Shown here piece by piece: positions 1 through 6,281 of a stretch of DNA of 6,281 nt (positions are counted from its first letter, which is position 1; every line of letters starts with the position of its first letter). The notes beneath the pieces were generated by a model. That model made no database searches, had not been told where the DNA came from, and worked only from the letters and a program-made list of their open reading frames with translations. Origin of the DNA: Desulfurococcales archaeon (GTDB lineage: Archaea > Thermoproteota > Thermoprotei_A > Sulfolobales > Desulfurococcaceae); the NCBI GenBank assembly GCA_015521265.1, contig WAON01000181.1, forward strand, positions 1 to 6,281, read 5' to 3'. A program made the translations under genes and the position numbers.

Positions 1-66
1 GCCCCGGAGAAAACCGGGTTCTCAAAGGCTAGGAATCTATTATCCTTCCTAGGTGGAGAGCATTGA
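1..66 (+). CDS. C-terminal end of an upstream gene, probably mre11 (partial)
   Basis: Frame 1 is open from the first base and ends at a TGA at 64-66, giving 21 residues that finish LLSFLGGEH; the other two forward frames hit stops within 51 bases. The fragment overlaps the rad50 start by four bases (TTGA), as expected for an operon partner. Mre11, the Mn-dependent nuclease that pairs with Rad50, is the usual gene directly before rad50 in archaea, and the Mre11 C-terminus normally carries the poorly conserved Rad50-binding helices. The identity is inferred from position only: 21 residues contain no diagnostic motif, and the active-site part of the gene lies outside the window. Confidence 0.6.
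   Translation, partial: APEKTGFSKARNLLSFLGGEH
51..56 (+). promoter_or_regulatory. Ribosome binding site for rad50
   Basis: AGGTGG matches most of the archaeal Shine-Dalgarno consensus (GGAGGTGA) and lies 6 bases before the TTG at 63. It lies inside the last codons of the upstream gene. It supports the TTG start, because no ATG or GTG is available near the expected N-terminus. Confidence 0.6.
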
Positions 67-2897
67 CTGAGCCATTAATAATAGAAAGGGTAACCTTGAG
101 GAATTTTCTAAGCCACCGGGATACAACGATAGAATTTACGCGAGGAGTAAACGTTTTAATAGGGCCTAACGGGGCTGGGAAGACGAGTATTCTAGAAGCA
201 ATACATTACGCATTAACCGGTAAAGGCTGGAGAACGAGCGGGACTAAGAAGGATCTTGTGAATGAGAGGGCTAGGGAGGGTGAGGTAATACTTGAATTCA
301 CATATAACGGGCACCAATACAGGATACACCGCTTCATTGGGAGGAGGCAATCGGTGATATATATTGATAATAAGCCTAAAGCAATAGGTGAGGCACAGGT
401 AGACGAGATCGTTGAAGAACTCCTCAGCATCCCACTAGACCAGCTGGATAAGGTCGTGCTTATAAGGCAGGGTGGTATAACGAGGCTATTCACCCAGCTC
501 CCACCAAAGAAACGTAGGGAAGCAATAGACCAGCTCCTAGGACTACACCAGTACCAAGAAGTGGGTAAGAAGCTTAAAGAACAACTAGAATTTAGACCCG
601 CAACAAAAACTACTGCACCAACACTAACCCCTAAGAAAACACTAGAATCGGAAATAAAGAGGATCGAGGCCCAGATAACCAGCATATATAGGAAGAAGAT
701 GGAAGACTACCTAAGCCTAGACAGGGAATTAGCTGAAGCAAGGGAGAAATTAGGAAAGCTCGAGGAGAAAGCAGGAAAGCTCGAGCCAGTAGCTGGTAAA
801 TACGATGAGATTAGTCGGGAATACAATGAGGCTAGTAGGAGACATGGAGAACTAATTGGTTCTAGGAAGAGCCTCATAGAAGAACTAGGCAAGATAGAAG
901 AACAGATCAAAGAATTGGAGAATAGAATAGGAGAGATCACCGGGGAAATGAAGAAGTATATGAAAGAACTCGAAATACTAGAGCTCGAAGAGGAGATCAA
1001 TAAGCTTGGAAAACTCATCAATGAGAAGAGCTTGGTAGAGGAGAAGATCAAGTCATTAGAAAAACTATTGGAGAAAAACAAGGAGATACTTAACAGCATT
1101 AATGAGCTGCGGAGACAAGTAGTCTACACTCCGGAGGAAATTGATTCTAAGCTTTCAGAATCCATGGAAAAAATCGAGGAGTTGAGGAAGAAGAAGACTG
1201 AGCTGGAGAAGGAGCAGGGTGCTATTGAGGATAGATTGAAGCATTTAAGTATTGAGCAGGAAGAATTGAATAAGGCGATCGATGAAGTGCGTAGTCTCTA
1301 CATGGAAGTCTTCGGTGAAAAACCCGGTGAGCCGGATACCCTCCTAAGAATGATTGAGGATAAGCTGGAAGAATTAAAGAATCGCTATAAGGAGATCGAG
1401 GATAAACTATTGGAAACCGAGAAGGAGATATCAGCGTTGGAATCCAGGATTAACGAGGTTAATGAGAAGATAAAGCTCCTGCAGTCATCAAGGGAGCCTG
1501 TCTGCCCGCTCTGTGGACAACCATTAACCGAGGAGCATAGGAGGGAGATCATCGAGAAGCTTAGCAGGGAGATCGAGGATTATAGGAGGGAATTAAACAG
1601 GCGGATTGAGGAAAGGGATAGGCTGACTAGTGAAAAGGAGAGGCTAGAGGAATTATTTGGGAGAATATCTGAAACCCTAATAGTTGATCTTAGGGAGAAT
1701 ATTGAGAAGCTGAAGAAAAATGAGGATGAACGTGTAATACTAGAGGATAGGAAGAGGGAGATCATTGATGAACTATCCCAGGTAGAGGATAAGATAGTAG
1801 ATACTGAAAAGGAAATGGAAAGGCTTAAGGATATGAAGAGTAAAGCATTAACACTAAGCAAGCTCGAAGAAGCATTTAACGAGGAAGAATACAGGTCTAA
1901 TATGGAACAATTAAGAATTCTTAGGGAAAAACTAGGCAAACTAACAAGCGAGATCGATAAGCTGGTAAACGAACTAGCAGGGAAGATACCCGGTGAAGCC
2001 GAGAGCCTCGAGGAACTGTATAGTAGGGCTGTGAAACAGTTAGAGGAGGCTAGGAAGGCTAGAGAAATACTAGATAAGATGAGGGGGGAGCTTGAAGCAT
2101 TAAAGCAGGAGCTTCAGAATCAAAGGAAAGAGTATGACGTAAAGAAGAAGCAGCTGGAAAATATTGAAGGAGAGATCAAAAGGGTTGAGGAGAGGATTAG
2201 AGAACTCGAGAAGCAGCTTGAAGAAGCTGGGAAGGCTAGGGAGGAGCTGGAAAATATTAAGAGTATGATAGCGGGCTTGAAGGCTCTCATACAAAGCCAT
2301 GATGATAGGAAGAAGAAACTAATGGAGGAAATAGAGGAGATCAAGAGGGATGTAGAAGAGATCAACAAGGCTTATAGGAAAGCAGCAGTATCGAGATGGA
2401 TTATTGAAAAACTATTCAGCGATGAAGGAATACCGAAGCTTCTACGCCCAAGAATACTGAGGATCCTTGAGTCTTATATGGAGCAGTATATGAATGAGTT
2501 CAATCTAGGATTCCAGGATATCGAGATCGATGAGAAATACAATATTTACTTTACACCGGTTGAAAATCCAACTATTAAGAGGCCGTTGACGATGCTCAGC
2601 GGTGGGGAGAAGGTTAGTATGTCGATGGTTGCACTACTAGCATTATTTCACCTAGTCTCCCAGTCCCGTATAGGCTTCATGGCCTTGGATGAGCCGACTG
2701 AGTATTTGGATGAGGATAGGCAGAAGGCACTAGTTGATCTTCTTAAGAAGTTCCAGGGTGGAAGGATCCTTCCACAGTTAATAATTGTTACACATGATGA
2801 ATCGGTTAAGGAAGCTGCTGATCGCTTATTTATTGTCCGGAAGGGCTCGGATGGTTATAGTGTTGTTGAAACAGTTGCTCCGGGTGAAGAGTTTTGA
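63..2897 (+). CDS. rad50: DNA double-strand break repair ATPase Rad50
   Basis: SMC-like ATPase of 944 residues that works with Mre11 to bind, tether and process DNA ends. The N-terminal lobe has the family motif LRNFLSH (12-18), Walker A GPNGAGKT (34-41) and Q-loop Gln136. Two long Lys/Glu-rich coiled-coil arms (about 195-475 and 490-770) flank a zinc hook CPLC, with Cys481 and Cys484 almost exactly at the middle of the protein; two hooks share one zinc to join Rad50 dimers. The C-terminal lobe has signature LSGGEK (845-850), Walker B FMALDE (872-877, Asp876 and catalytic Glu877), a D-loop near 882 and H-loop His911. All motifs are intact and the length is typical. TTG at 63 is chosen because the family N-terminus begins there and a ribosome binding site precedes it. 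One oddity is a Thr/Pro-rich stretch (177-192) where coil would be expected. It overlaps its neighbours by four bases on both sides. Confidence 0.97.
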   Translation: MTEPLIIERVTLRNFLSHRDTTIEFTRGVNVLIGPNGAGKTSILEAIHYALTGKGWRTSGTKKDLVNERAREGEVILEFTYNGHQYRIHRFIGRRQSVIYIDNKPKAIGEAQVDEIVEELLSIPLDQLDKVVLIRQGGITRLFTQLPPKKRREAIDQLLGLHQYQEVGKKLKEQLEFRPATKTTAPTLTPKKTLESEIKRIEAQITSIYRKKMEDYLSLDRELAEAREKLGKLEEKAGKLEPVAGKYDEISREYNEASRRHGELIGSRKSLIEELGKIEEQIKELENRIGEITGEMKKYMKELEILELEEEINKLGKLINEKSLVEEKIKSLEKLLEKNKEILNSINELRRQVVYTPEEIDSKLSESMEKIEELRKKKTELEKEQGAIEDRLKHLSIEQEELNKAIDEVRSLYMEVFGEKPGEPDTLLRMIEDKLEELKNRYKEIEDKLLETEKEISALESRINEVNEKIKLLQSSREPVCPLCGQPLTEEHRREIIEKLSREIEDYRRELNRRIEERDRLTSEKERLEELFGRISETLIVDLRENIEKLKKNEDERVILEDRKREIIDELSQVEDKIVDTEKEMERLKDMKSKALTLSKLEEAFNEEEYRSNMEQLRILREKLGKLTSEIDKLVNELAGKIPGEAESLEELYSRAVKQLEEARKAREILDKMRGELEALKQELQNQRKEYDVKKKQLENIEGEIKRVEERIRELEKQLEEAGKAREELENIKSMIAGLKALIQSHDDRKKKLMEEIEEIKRDVEEINKAYRKAAVSRWIIEKLFSDEGIPKLLRPRILRILESYMEQYMNEFNLGFQDIEIDEKYNIYFTPVENPTIKRPLTMLSGGEKVSMSMVALLALFHLVSQSRIGFMALDEPTEYLDEDRQKALVDLLKKFQGGRILPQLIIVTHDESVKEAADRLFIVRKGSDGYSVVETVAPGEEF
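1503..1514 (+). other. Rad50 zinc-hook motif (CXXC)
   Basis: These four codons encode Cys-Pro-Leu-Cys (residues 481-484), followed by Gly-Gln-Pro, the apex of the Rad50 coil. In the family, each protomer gives two cysteines to a shared zinc ion. There are about 480 residues before it and 460 after, so the two coil arms are nearly equal in length, as an antiparallel coil requires. Confidence 0.93.
2883..2887 (+). promoter_or_regulatory. Ribosome binding site for nurA
   Basis: GGTGA, in the run GGGTGA, is a standard archaeal Shine-Dalgarno core and lies 6 bases before the TTG at 2894. It is embedded in the last codons of rad50. It decides the nurA start, because the first in-frame ATG is about 70 codons downstream, past the first catalytic Asp. 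Confidence 0.6.
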
Positions 2898-4090
2898 AGG
2901 ACTACCTCCTAGAGATCGCTCTCCGTAAAGCCGGAATTATTAGGAGTAGGGTTAGCGAGGCAAACCTTGAGCCGCTGCGCAGAGTTGTTGAGGAGTACTG
3001 GAAGCCCTATGAGCCAAGGGAGATCGAGCCTGCATCCTACTCAGCAGTCGATGGAAGCCATAACCGTGTAGATTTCAAGGGGTACACTCTCTACGCGGTT
3101 ATGGGTTATGGGTTGGCTAGGATTAATGATAGGGTAGTGGAAGCACCTGTTGGAGACGTCGACCTTCTACTACCGCCGGGAGTCTCGGAGCGTATACAGT
3201 TGTATAGGGAGACTGCTGAAGCTATCGCCGCCTACAAGGTTAGCCGTAGCGATCTATTAATGATTGATGGAAGCTTGAAAGCACTACTAATACATCCACG
3301 CCCACTAGCGGGCGAGCTAGCCCTTAGATCGGCCATTAATAAGGCTGAGGAAAGGCTTGGCGAAGAATTCTTCCAGGAATACTGGGAGGGTATTAATAAT
3401 GGGCTTGAGGGGATTAGGGGGGAGAGCCTAGTCGTTGACCCCTTCTATTCTAAAAAGATAATTTTCAGCCGAGGCCTCTTATCCAGTGATGATCGAGGCA
3501 TTATAGCTCTACTCGAATATGTTGAGAAGTTAATGGTTTTAAGGAGGGTTTTAGAGGAGAATATCGACGAGGATAGAAGCAGGATCGTTTATATTTCGAA
3601 GACTAGTAGGACTATGGAGTACTTCAAGAAAGCAGAGATTGGGGAGAAGGATGTTGTACCAGTTATTAGCGACATATTATTATTCACCTACTTCACCGAG
3701 AAACCCGGGTACAGTAAGCCGTTGATCATCCCGCTCGAGGAGGTTAAAAGGCTCCCGGACACCGGTGTTCTCGCAAGGATTATCCGTGGATTCTACGATG
3801 AGGTAGGGATCGCTCTCACGTTTACAAGGATAATCGAGGGCGGACCGGTTTTTAAGCTCGAGATACCAGTTAGGATAGCTAGTGGAGGCCCAAGCATGGA
3901 GGAGTTAGAATCTCTTATTCGCAGGTTTATGGATTACATGAAGGGATTAGAAGTAAACGGCTACCCATACCCGTTGATAGAAGTTGATAAAGCCTCGAAG
4001 ATAACCCGTGGAGACATGCACACGATTGCTCAAAGCATAGGCTTACTACCCCAGATTACTGGTAGGGAGGTATTAGAGGAATGGTTCTAG
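2894..4090 (+). CDS. nurA: DNA repair nuclease NurA
   Basis: NurA is a Mn-dependent nuclease, forming a ring-like dimer, that docks on the HerA hexamer and degrades the 5' strand during end resection. The 398-residue protein shows the family's acidic motifs: SAVDGSHN with Asp53 near the N-terminus, Glu109 (or Glu106) in a helix, then LLMIDGSLK with Asp125. Further likely active-site or fold elements are YISKTS (233-238), a Ser-Asp at 259-260, and the C-terminal VDKASKITRGDMHTIA, where Asp365 and His376 are candidate metal or phosphate contacts. These assignments come from the family pattern, not an alignment I could run. The TTG at 2894 is the only sensible start: it sits in a TTGA overlap with the rad50 stop, behind a GGTGA site, and leaves about 50 residues before the first catalytic Asp, as expected. 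The last ten bases overlap herA, its functional partner. No defect is visible. Confidence 0.93.
   Translation: MKDYLLEIALRKAGIIRSRVSEANLEPLRRVVEEYWKPYEPREIEPASYSAVDGSHNRVDFKGYTLYAVMGYGLARINDRVVEAPVGDVDLLLPPGVSERIQLYRETAEAIAAYKVSRSDLLMIDGSLKALLIHPRPLAGELALRSAINKAEERLGEEFFQEYWEGINNGLEGIRGESLVVDPFYSKKIIFSRGLLSSDDRGIIALLEYVEKLMVLRRVLEENIDEDRSRIVYISKTSRTMEYFKKAEIGEKDVVPVISDILLFTYFTEKPGYSKPLIIPLEEVKRLPDTGVLARIIRGFYDEVGIALTFTRIIEGGPVFKLEIPVRIASGGPSMEELESLIRRFMDYMKGLEVNGYPYPLIEVDKASKITRGDMHTIAQSIGLLPQITGREVLEEWF
4066..4071 (+). promoter_or_regulatory. Ribosome binding site for herA
   Basis: GGAGGT is a full six-base match to the archaeal Shine-Dalgarno core and lies 9 bases before the ATG at 4081, inside the end of nurA. 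An in-frame TAG at 4063-4065 rules out any start further upstream. It is the strongest of the three sites in this operon. Confidence 0.65.
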
Positions 4091-5640
4091 ACAAGGGTAA
4101 ACTAAACGTTCTCGGACACATTGTTGGTGAAACATCTCATTCAAAAATACGCTTCACATCACTCCGCCCCCCGAGGGTGGGCGAGTATGTGCTCGTAGAG
4201 TATCCTCCATCTAGTAATGGAGACCTAGTGCTTGGAATAGTTGAGAGGTCAAATATTGGTAATCCATCATTAATGGTTGAAGGGATTACGCCGAGATATG
4301 TTGAGAAGGCTGAGAGGCTTAATCTTGAAAGGAACAATTATATGATCGGGCAGGCTAGGCTACTTGGATGGGTTAAGCCCCTAATAAAGGATAGGAAGCT
4401 TATAACACCAAACTACCCGCCCAAGCCTGGTGCTAGAGTTTACGAGGCCAGCCCAGAAGTATTAAGAGGGATTTTTGAGAGGTCGCCGAATGAGGGATGG
4501 ATTAGGATCGGGGAGCTAGTAAACCATAAGGGTGTGCCGGTCTACGTTAATGTTTCAAGCATTGTTTCCAGGCACTTAGCAATACTAGCTGTAACCGGTG
4601 CTGGTAAATCTAATACTGTAGGAGTACTAGTCGACAGGATCGTTAATGAACTGGACGGGACTGTCTTGATCGTAGACATGCACAACGAGTACCTGGAGAT
4701 AGCTGGGCCTGGTAAAACAAGGATCGTTGAGCCAAAGATGCATCCTGCTAATCTAAGCCTACAGGAATACTATAACCTGCTGAGGCTAGACCCACAGGCT
4801 TCTAAGCAGAGAATGTATCTTAGGAAAGCCTACCGGGAACTATTCCAGAAGGGTATTGCTCAGAAGGAGCCGGAGAAGTTCCTCGAGAAGCTTGAAGAAT
4901 TGATCGAGACTTATCTAGCTAAGTATAAGGGGGATGCTAAATCGATCAGCGATCTATTGAATAAGCTGTCGGAGCTCCGGGAGAGGTATGAGGGACGCTT
5001 ATTATCGATCGATGCACCTACTAGGCTTGAACAAGTAATAGAGCCGGGCATGGCTAACATTATCAAGCTTGGAGATGTTGATGAAGAGGTTGCAGACGTA
5101 GTAGTATCACATACGCTGAAATGGCTGCTGGAGGAGAGGAAAGACTACGTTATGAGTAGTGGTGGTAAGGGATACCCGGTCCCGGTACTAGTAGTGGTTG
5201 AGGAAGCCCACGTACTAATACCCCGAAACAGGTCTACGCTTACAAAGAACGTAGCAGCGAGGGTTGCAAGGGAAGGCAGGAAGTTCGGGGTTGGACTAGC
5301 ACTTGTAAGCCAGAGGCCGAAAAACATCGATGAGGATGCACTAAGTCAGACGAATAATAAGATCATACTGAAACTCGTAGAGCCAAACGATAAAAGATAC
5401 GTACAGAACGCTAGCGAGACGCTGAGCGAGGAATTAATGGATATGCTATCCGATCTAAACGTTGGAGAAGCAATACTACTAGGAATGATGACGCCAATAC
5501 CAGCCCTAGTAAAAATAGACAAGGCTAAAAGAAAAACAACAGGATCAGACATAATGGTTCATCTAGAATGGCGTAAGTGGAGAGAAAAACAGGGAGAATT
5601 AGAAGCAGAAACACCTGATCCCTTCGACTTGATGAACTAA
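4081..5640 (+). CDS. herA: Bipolar DNA translocase/helicase HerA
   Basis: HerA is a hexameric FtsK/VirB4-type ATPase that pumps DNA into the NurA nuclease to create 3' single-stranded tails. The 519-residue protein begins with a beta-barrel HAS-type domain (about 10-165) that in the family contacts NurA. The RecA-like core has Walker A VTGAGKSNT (171-179, Lys176), a VDMHNEY motif (198-204), Walker B VVVEEAH (371-377, Glu374/Glu375), a probable arginine finger in RVAREGRK (394-401) and sensor Gln411 in VSQRP. A helical region rich in Lys and Glu (about 225-320) lies between the Walker motifs, as is usual. The acidic tail after about 505 may be the C-terminal brace. ATG 4081 is the only start, since an in-frame TAG lies 18 bases upstream. 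It overlaps nurA by ten bases and ends in TAA directly followed by in-frame TAG. Length is normal for the family and all catalytic motifs are present. Confidence 0.96.
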   Translation: MVLDKGKLNVLGHIVGETSHSKIRFTSLRPPRVGEYVLVEYPPSSNGDLVLGIVERSNIGNPSLMVEGITPRYVEKAERLNLERNNYMIGQARLLGWVKPLIKDRKLITPNYPPKPGARVYEASPEVLRGIFERSPNEGWIRIGELVNHKGVPVYVNVSSIVSRHLAILAVTGAGKSNTVGVLVDRIVNELDGTVLIVDMHNEYLEIAGPGKTRIVEPKMHPANLSLQEYYNLLRLDPQASKQRMYLRKAYRELFQKGIAQKEPEKFLEKLEELIETYLAKYKGDAKSISDLLNKLSELRERYEGRLLSIDAPTRLEQVIEPGMANIIKLGDVDEEVADVVVSHTLKWLLEERKDYVMSSGGKGYPVPVLVVVEEAHVLIPRNRSTLTKNVAARVAREGRKFGVGLALVSQRPKNIDEDALSQTNNKIILKLVEPNDKRYVQNASETLSEELMDMLSDLNVGEAILLGMMTPIPALVKIDKAKRKTTGSDIMVHLEWRKWREKQGELEAETPDPFDLMN

Positions 5641-5660
5641 TAGCTCTATTTAAAATATTG

Positions 5661-5670
5661 CCGTTTTTCT
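5661..5670 (+). terminator. Possible T-tract terminator of the operon
   Basis: CCGTTTTTCT contains five T residues 24-28 bases past the herA stop. Archaeal RNA polymerase often terminates at such T-runs without a hairpin. The tract is short, and a second T-rich stretch (5704-5714) further on could serve equally well. Confidence 0.35.
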
Positions 5671-5682
5671 AACCTATCAAGA

Positions 5683-5709
5683 GTTTAAATGCTTAAACAA
5701 AAGTTGTTT
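5683..5709. repeat. Two overlapping short inverted repeats
   Basis: GTTTAA (5683-5688) pairs with TTAAAC (5693-5698) across a four-base ATGC spacer. AAACAA (5695-5700) pairs with TTGTTT (5704-5709) across AAG. The two share bases 5695-5698, so they cannot both form hairpins at once. They could be a bidirectional termination region or a regulator site; in AT-rich DNA, six-base arms may also occur by chance. Confidence 0.4.
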
Positions 5710-5840
5710 CTATTGGACAGAATAAGGCTAATTCTAAATATCAAAATCTAAACTTATCGTTCTAGACGCATATTAATACTCCAAATTTAAGCTAAGAGGC
5801 CGCGAATAGGGAGATTTCCATTTCAAATTAATTTAGATGT

Positions 5841-6167
5841 TTAAAGTATTTCGCTCTCCTTTACAATGGTTTCATGTATTGAGTGTGTTTCAGGGATTGC
5901 CGTAACTGTTTCCACACGTCCGCGTGTTCTGAGGAAATTTAGTATTGCGACTATGATTAATTCTAGTAAGCCTATTCCTAGGAGTATTAAACCGATAATC
6001 AATGTATACTGCTGTGGGGATGCATAGTGGTTTTGGAACATGGGAGTTATCGTCGGAGCTATTATGCCTAATATCAACCCTACTCCTATGATTATTAATG
6101 CTAGTGAAGTAATAAGGGTTAGGATCATTGCTATTGTTATCCATATGGACGTGGATTTGTATAGCAT
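5841..6167 (-). CDS. Small hydrophobic membrane protein, unrecognised, possibly 5'-truncated
   Basis: I do not recognise a family. From the ATG at 6167 the frame gives 108 residues with two strongly hydrophobic segments, about 8-37 and 55-79, each with Gly-rich Ile/Leu runs typical of membrane helices. They are joined by a short polar loop (about 41-54). A basic stretch (LRTRGR, 79-84) follows the second helix, so by the positive-inside rule the roughly 25-residue polar tail probably lies in the cytoplasm. Ile is mostly ATA, as in the neighbouring genes. The start is uncertain: no Shine-Dalgarno match precedes the ATG, and the same frame continues without a stop or an ATG, GTG or TTG through the last 114 bases to the window edge. 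Either the gene is leaderless and starts here, or it is the end of a longer protein. It converges on herA and is not part of the repair operon. Confidence 0.68.
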   Translation of the reverse strand: MLYKSTSIWITIAMILTLITSLALIIIGVGLILGIIAPTITPMFQNHYASPQQYTLIIGLILLGIGLLELIIVAILNFLRTRGRVETVTAIPETHSIHETIVKESEIL

Positions 6168-6186
6168 TATTATGTTTCCATTTATT

Positions 6187-6196
6187 GTTTTTATCA
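6187..6196 (-). promoter_or_regulatory. Weak TATA-like box before the membrane-protein ATG
   Basis: On the minus strand TGATAAAAAC lies about 20-29 bases before the ATG at 6167. This is roughly where an archaeal TATA box would sit for a leaderless transcript, which would fit the missing Shine-Dalgarno site. The match to the archaeal box is poor and the region is AT-rich, so chance is a real alternative. If the gene extends past the window edge, this is not a promoter. Confidence 0.2.
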
Positions 6197-6281
6197 GGGC
6201 TTTTTCTCCGGGAAAATCAATCTTTGTCTTAAGAAATCCAAGGACTTTAAAAACAATACCCCATAATATAGACGATAACCC

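Larger units (their letters stand above)
5641..5840. other. AT-rich convergent intergenic spacer
   Basis: This stretch separates the herA stop from the stop of the minus-strand membrane-protein gene. It is clearly richer in A and T than the repair genes. I see no open frame of useful length on either strand, no tRNA-like GGTTCGAATCC arm and no C/D-box pair. It holds a T5 tract shortly after herA, two overlapping inverted repeats (5683-5709), the palindrome AAATTAATTT (5825-5834) and one GC-rich patch (about 5791-5811). Termination of both converging transcripts is its likeliest job. Confidence 0.7.

Noticed and set aside
591..638. Possible double frameshift in rad50 producing the Thr/Pro-rich stretch
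   Set aside because: The coil frame is the same before and after, and no missing motif requires a shift. Compensating errors cannot be excluded, but the simpler reading is a real linker, reported as a finding.
206..685. Minus-strand open frame of 159 codons inside rad50
   Set aside because: It is antisense to the conserved rad50 ATPase lobe, is Ser/Leu-rich as expected from reading Glu/Lys/Arg-rich codons backwards, and has no ribosome binding site or family motif that I can see.
707..2368. Several minus-strand open frames of 66-130 codons inside the rad50 coil
   Set aside because: Their Ser/Phe/Leu-rich, low-complexity translations mirror the GAG/AAG/AGG-rich coil codons. They are shadows of rad50.
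4137..5552. Minus-strand open frames of 60-68 codons inside herA
   Set aside because: herA is intact and fully explained in its own frame, and these translations show no motif or start signal.
5825..5834. AAATTAATTT palindrome as a regulator site
   Set aside because: A ten-base A/T-only palindrome is expected by chance in such AT-rich DNA, and it lies just after a stop codon rather than before a start.
5641..5840. CRISPR array, tRNA or C/D-box guide RNA in the spacer
   Set aside because: There are no regularly spaced direct repeats and no T-arm sequence. The one TGATGA (5630-5635) lies at the end of herA and has no CTGA partner downstream in the spacer.
5890..6144. Second minus-strand frame of 84 codons overlapping the membrane-protein gene
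   Set aside because: Its Asn/Arg/Ser-rich translation has no protein-like pattern, while the other frame gives clear hydrophobic helices.

Overview
The window holds the 3' part of an archaeal DNA end-resection operon, followed by an AT-rich convergent spacer and a small membrane-protein gene on the other strand. Rad50, NurA and HerA occur together as an operon in archaea. AGG/AGA is strongly preferred for Arg and ATA for Ile, start codons are often TTG, and genes overlap by a few bases behind GGTG/GGAGGT-type ribosome binding sites. The coding strand is purine-rich and the coils are rich in Lys and Glu. All this suggests a hyperthermophilic crenarchaeon, plausibly of the Desulfurococcales type; the genus is a guess I cannot settle from sequence alone.

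Layout. Bases 1-66 are the last 21 codons and stop of an upstream gene, most likely mre11 by context. It overlaps rad50 (63-2897) by four bases. rad50 overlaps nurA (2894-4090) by four bases, and nurA overlaps herA (4081-5640) by ten. herA ends in tandem TAA-TAG stops. Bases 5641-5840 are a gene-free AT-rich spacer with a T-tract and two overlapping short inverted repeats. A minus-strand frame encoding a small hydrophobic protein ends at 5841. It has an ATG at 6167, but its frame stays open to the end of the window, so it may be cut off at its 5' end.

How the genes work together. From family knowledge, Mre11-Rad50 recognises and opens DNA ends. The hexameric HerA translocase with the NurA nuclease then resects the 5' strand to give 3' single-stranded DNA for the archaeal recombinase RadA. 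The tight overlaps, each behind its own ribosome binding site, imply one transcript and coupled translation. I see ATPase motifs intact in Rad50 and HerA, a complete zinc hook in Rad50 and acidic active-site motifs in NurA, so all three look functional.

The known system is not new. The points that deserve a second look are the gene order (herA last rather than before mre11), a Thr/Pro-rich break at the base of the Rad50 coil where Mre11 would dock, the paired TTGA stop/start junctions, the inverted repeats in the spacer, and the unrecognised membrane protein. I found no convincing undescribed defence system, mobile element, CRISPR array or RNA gene.
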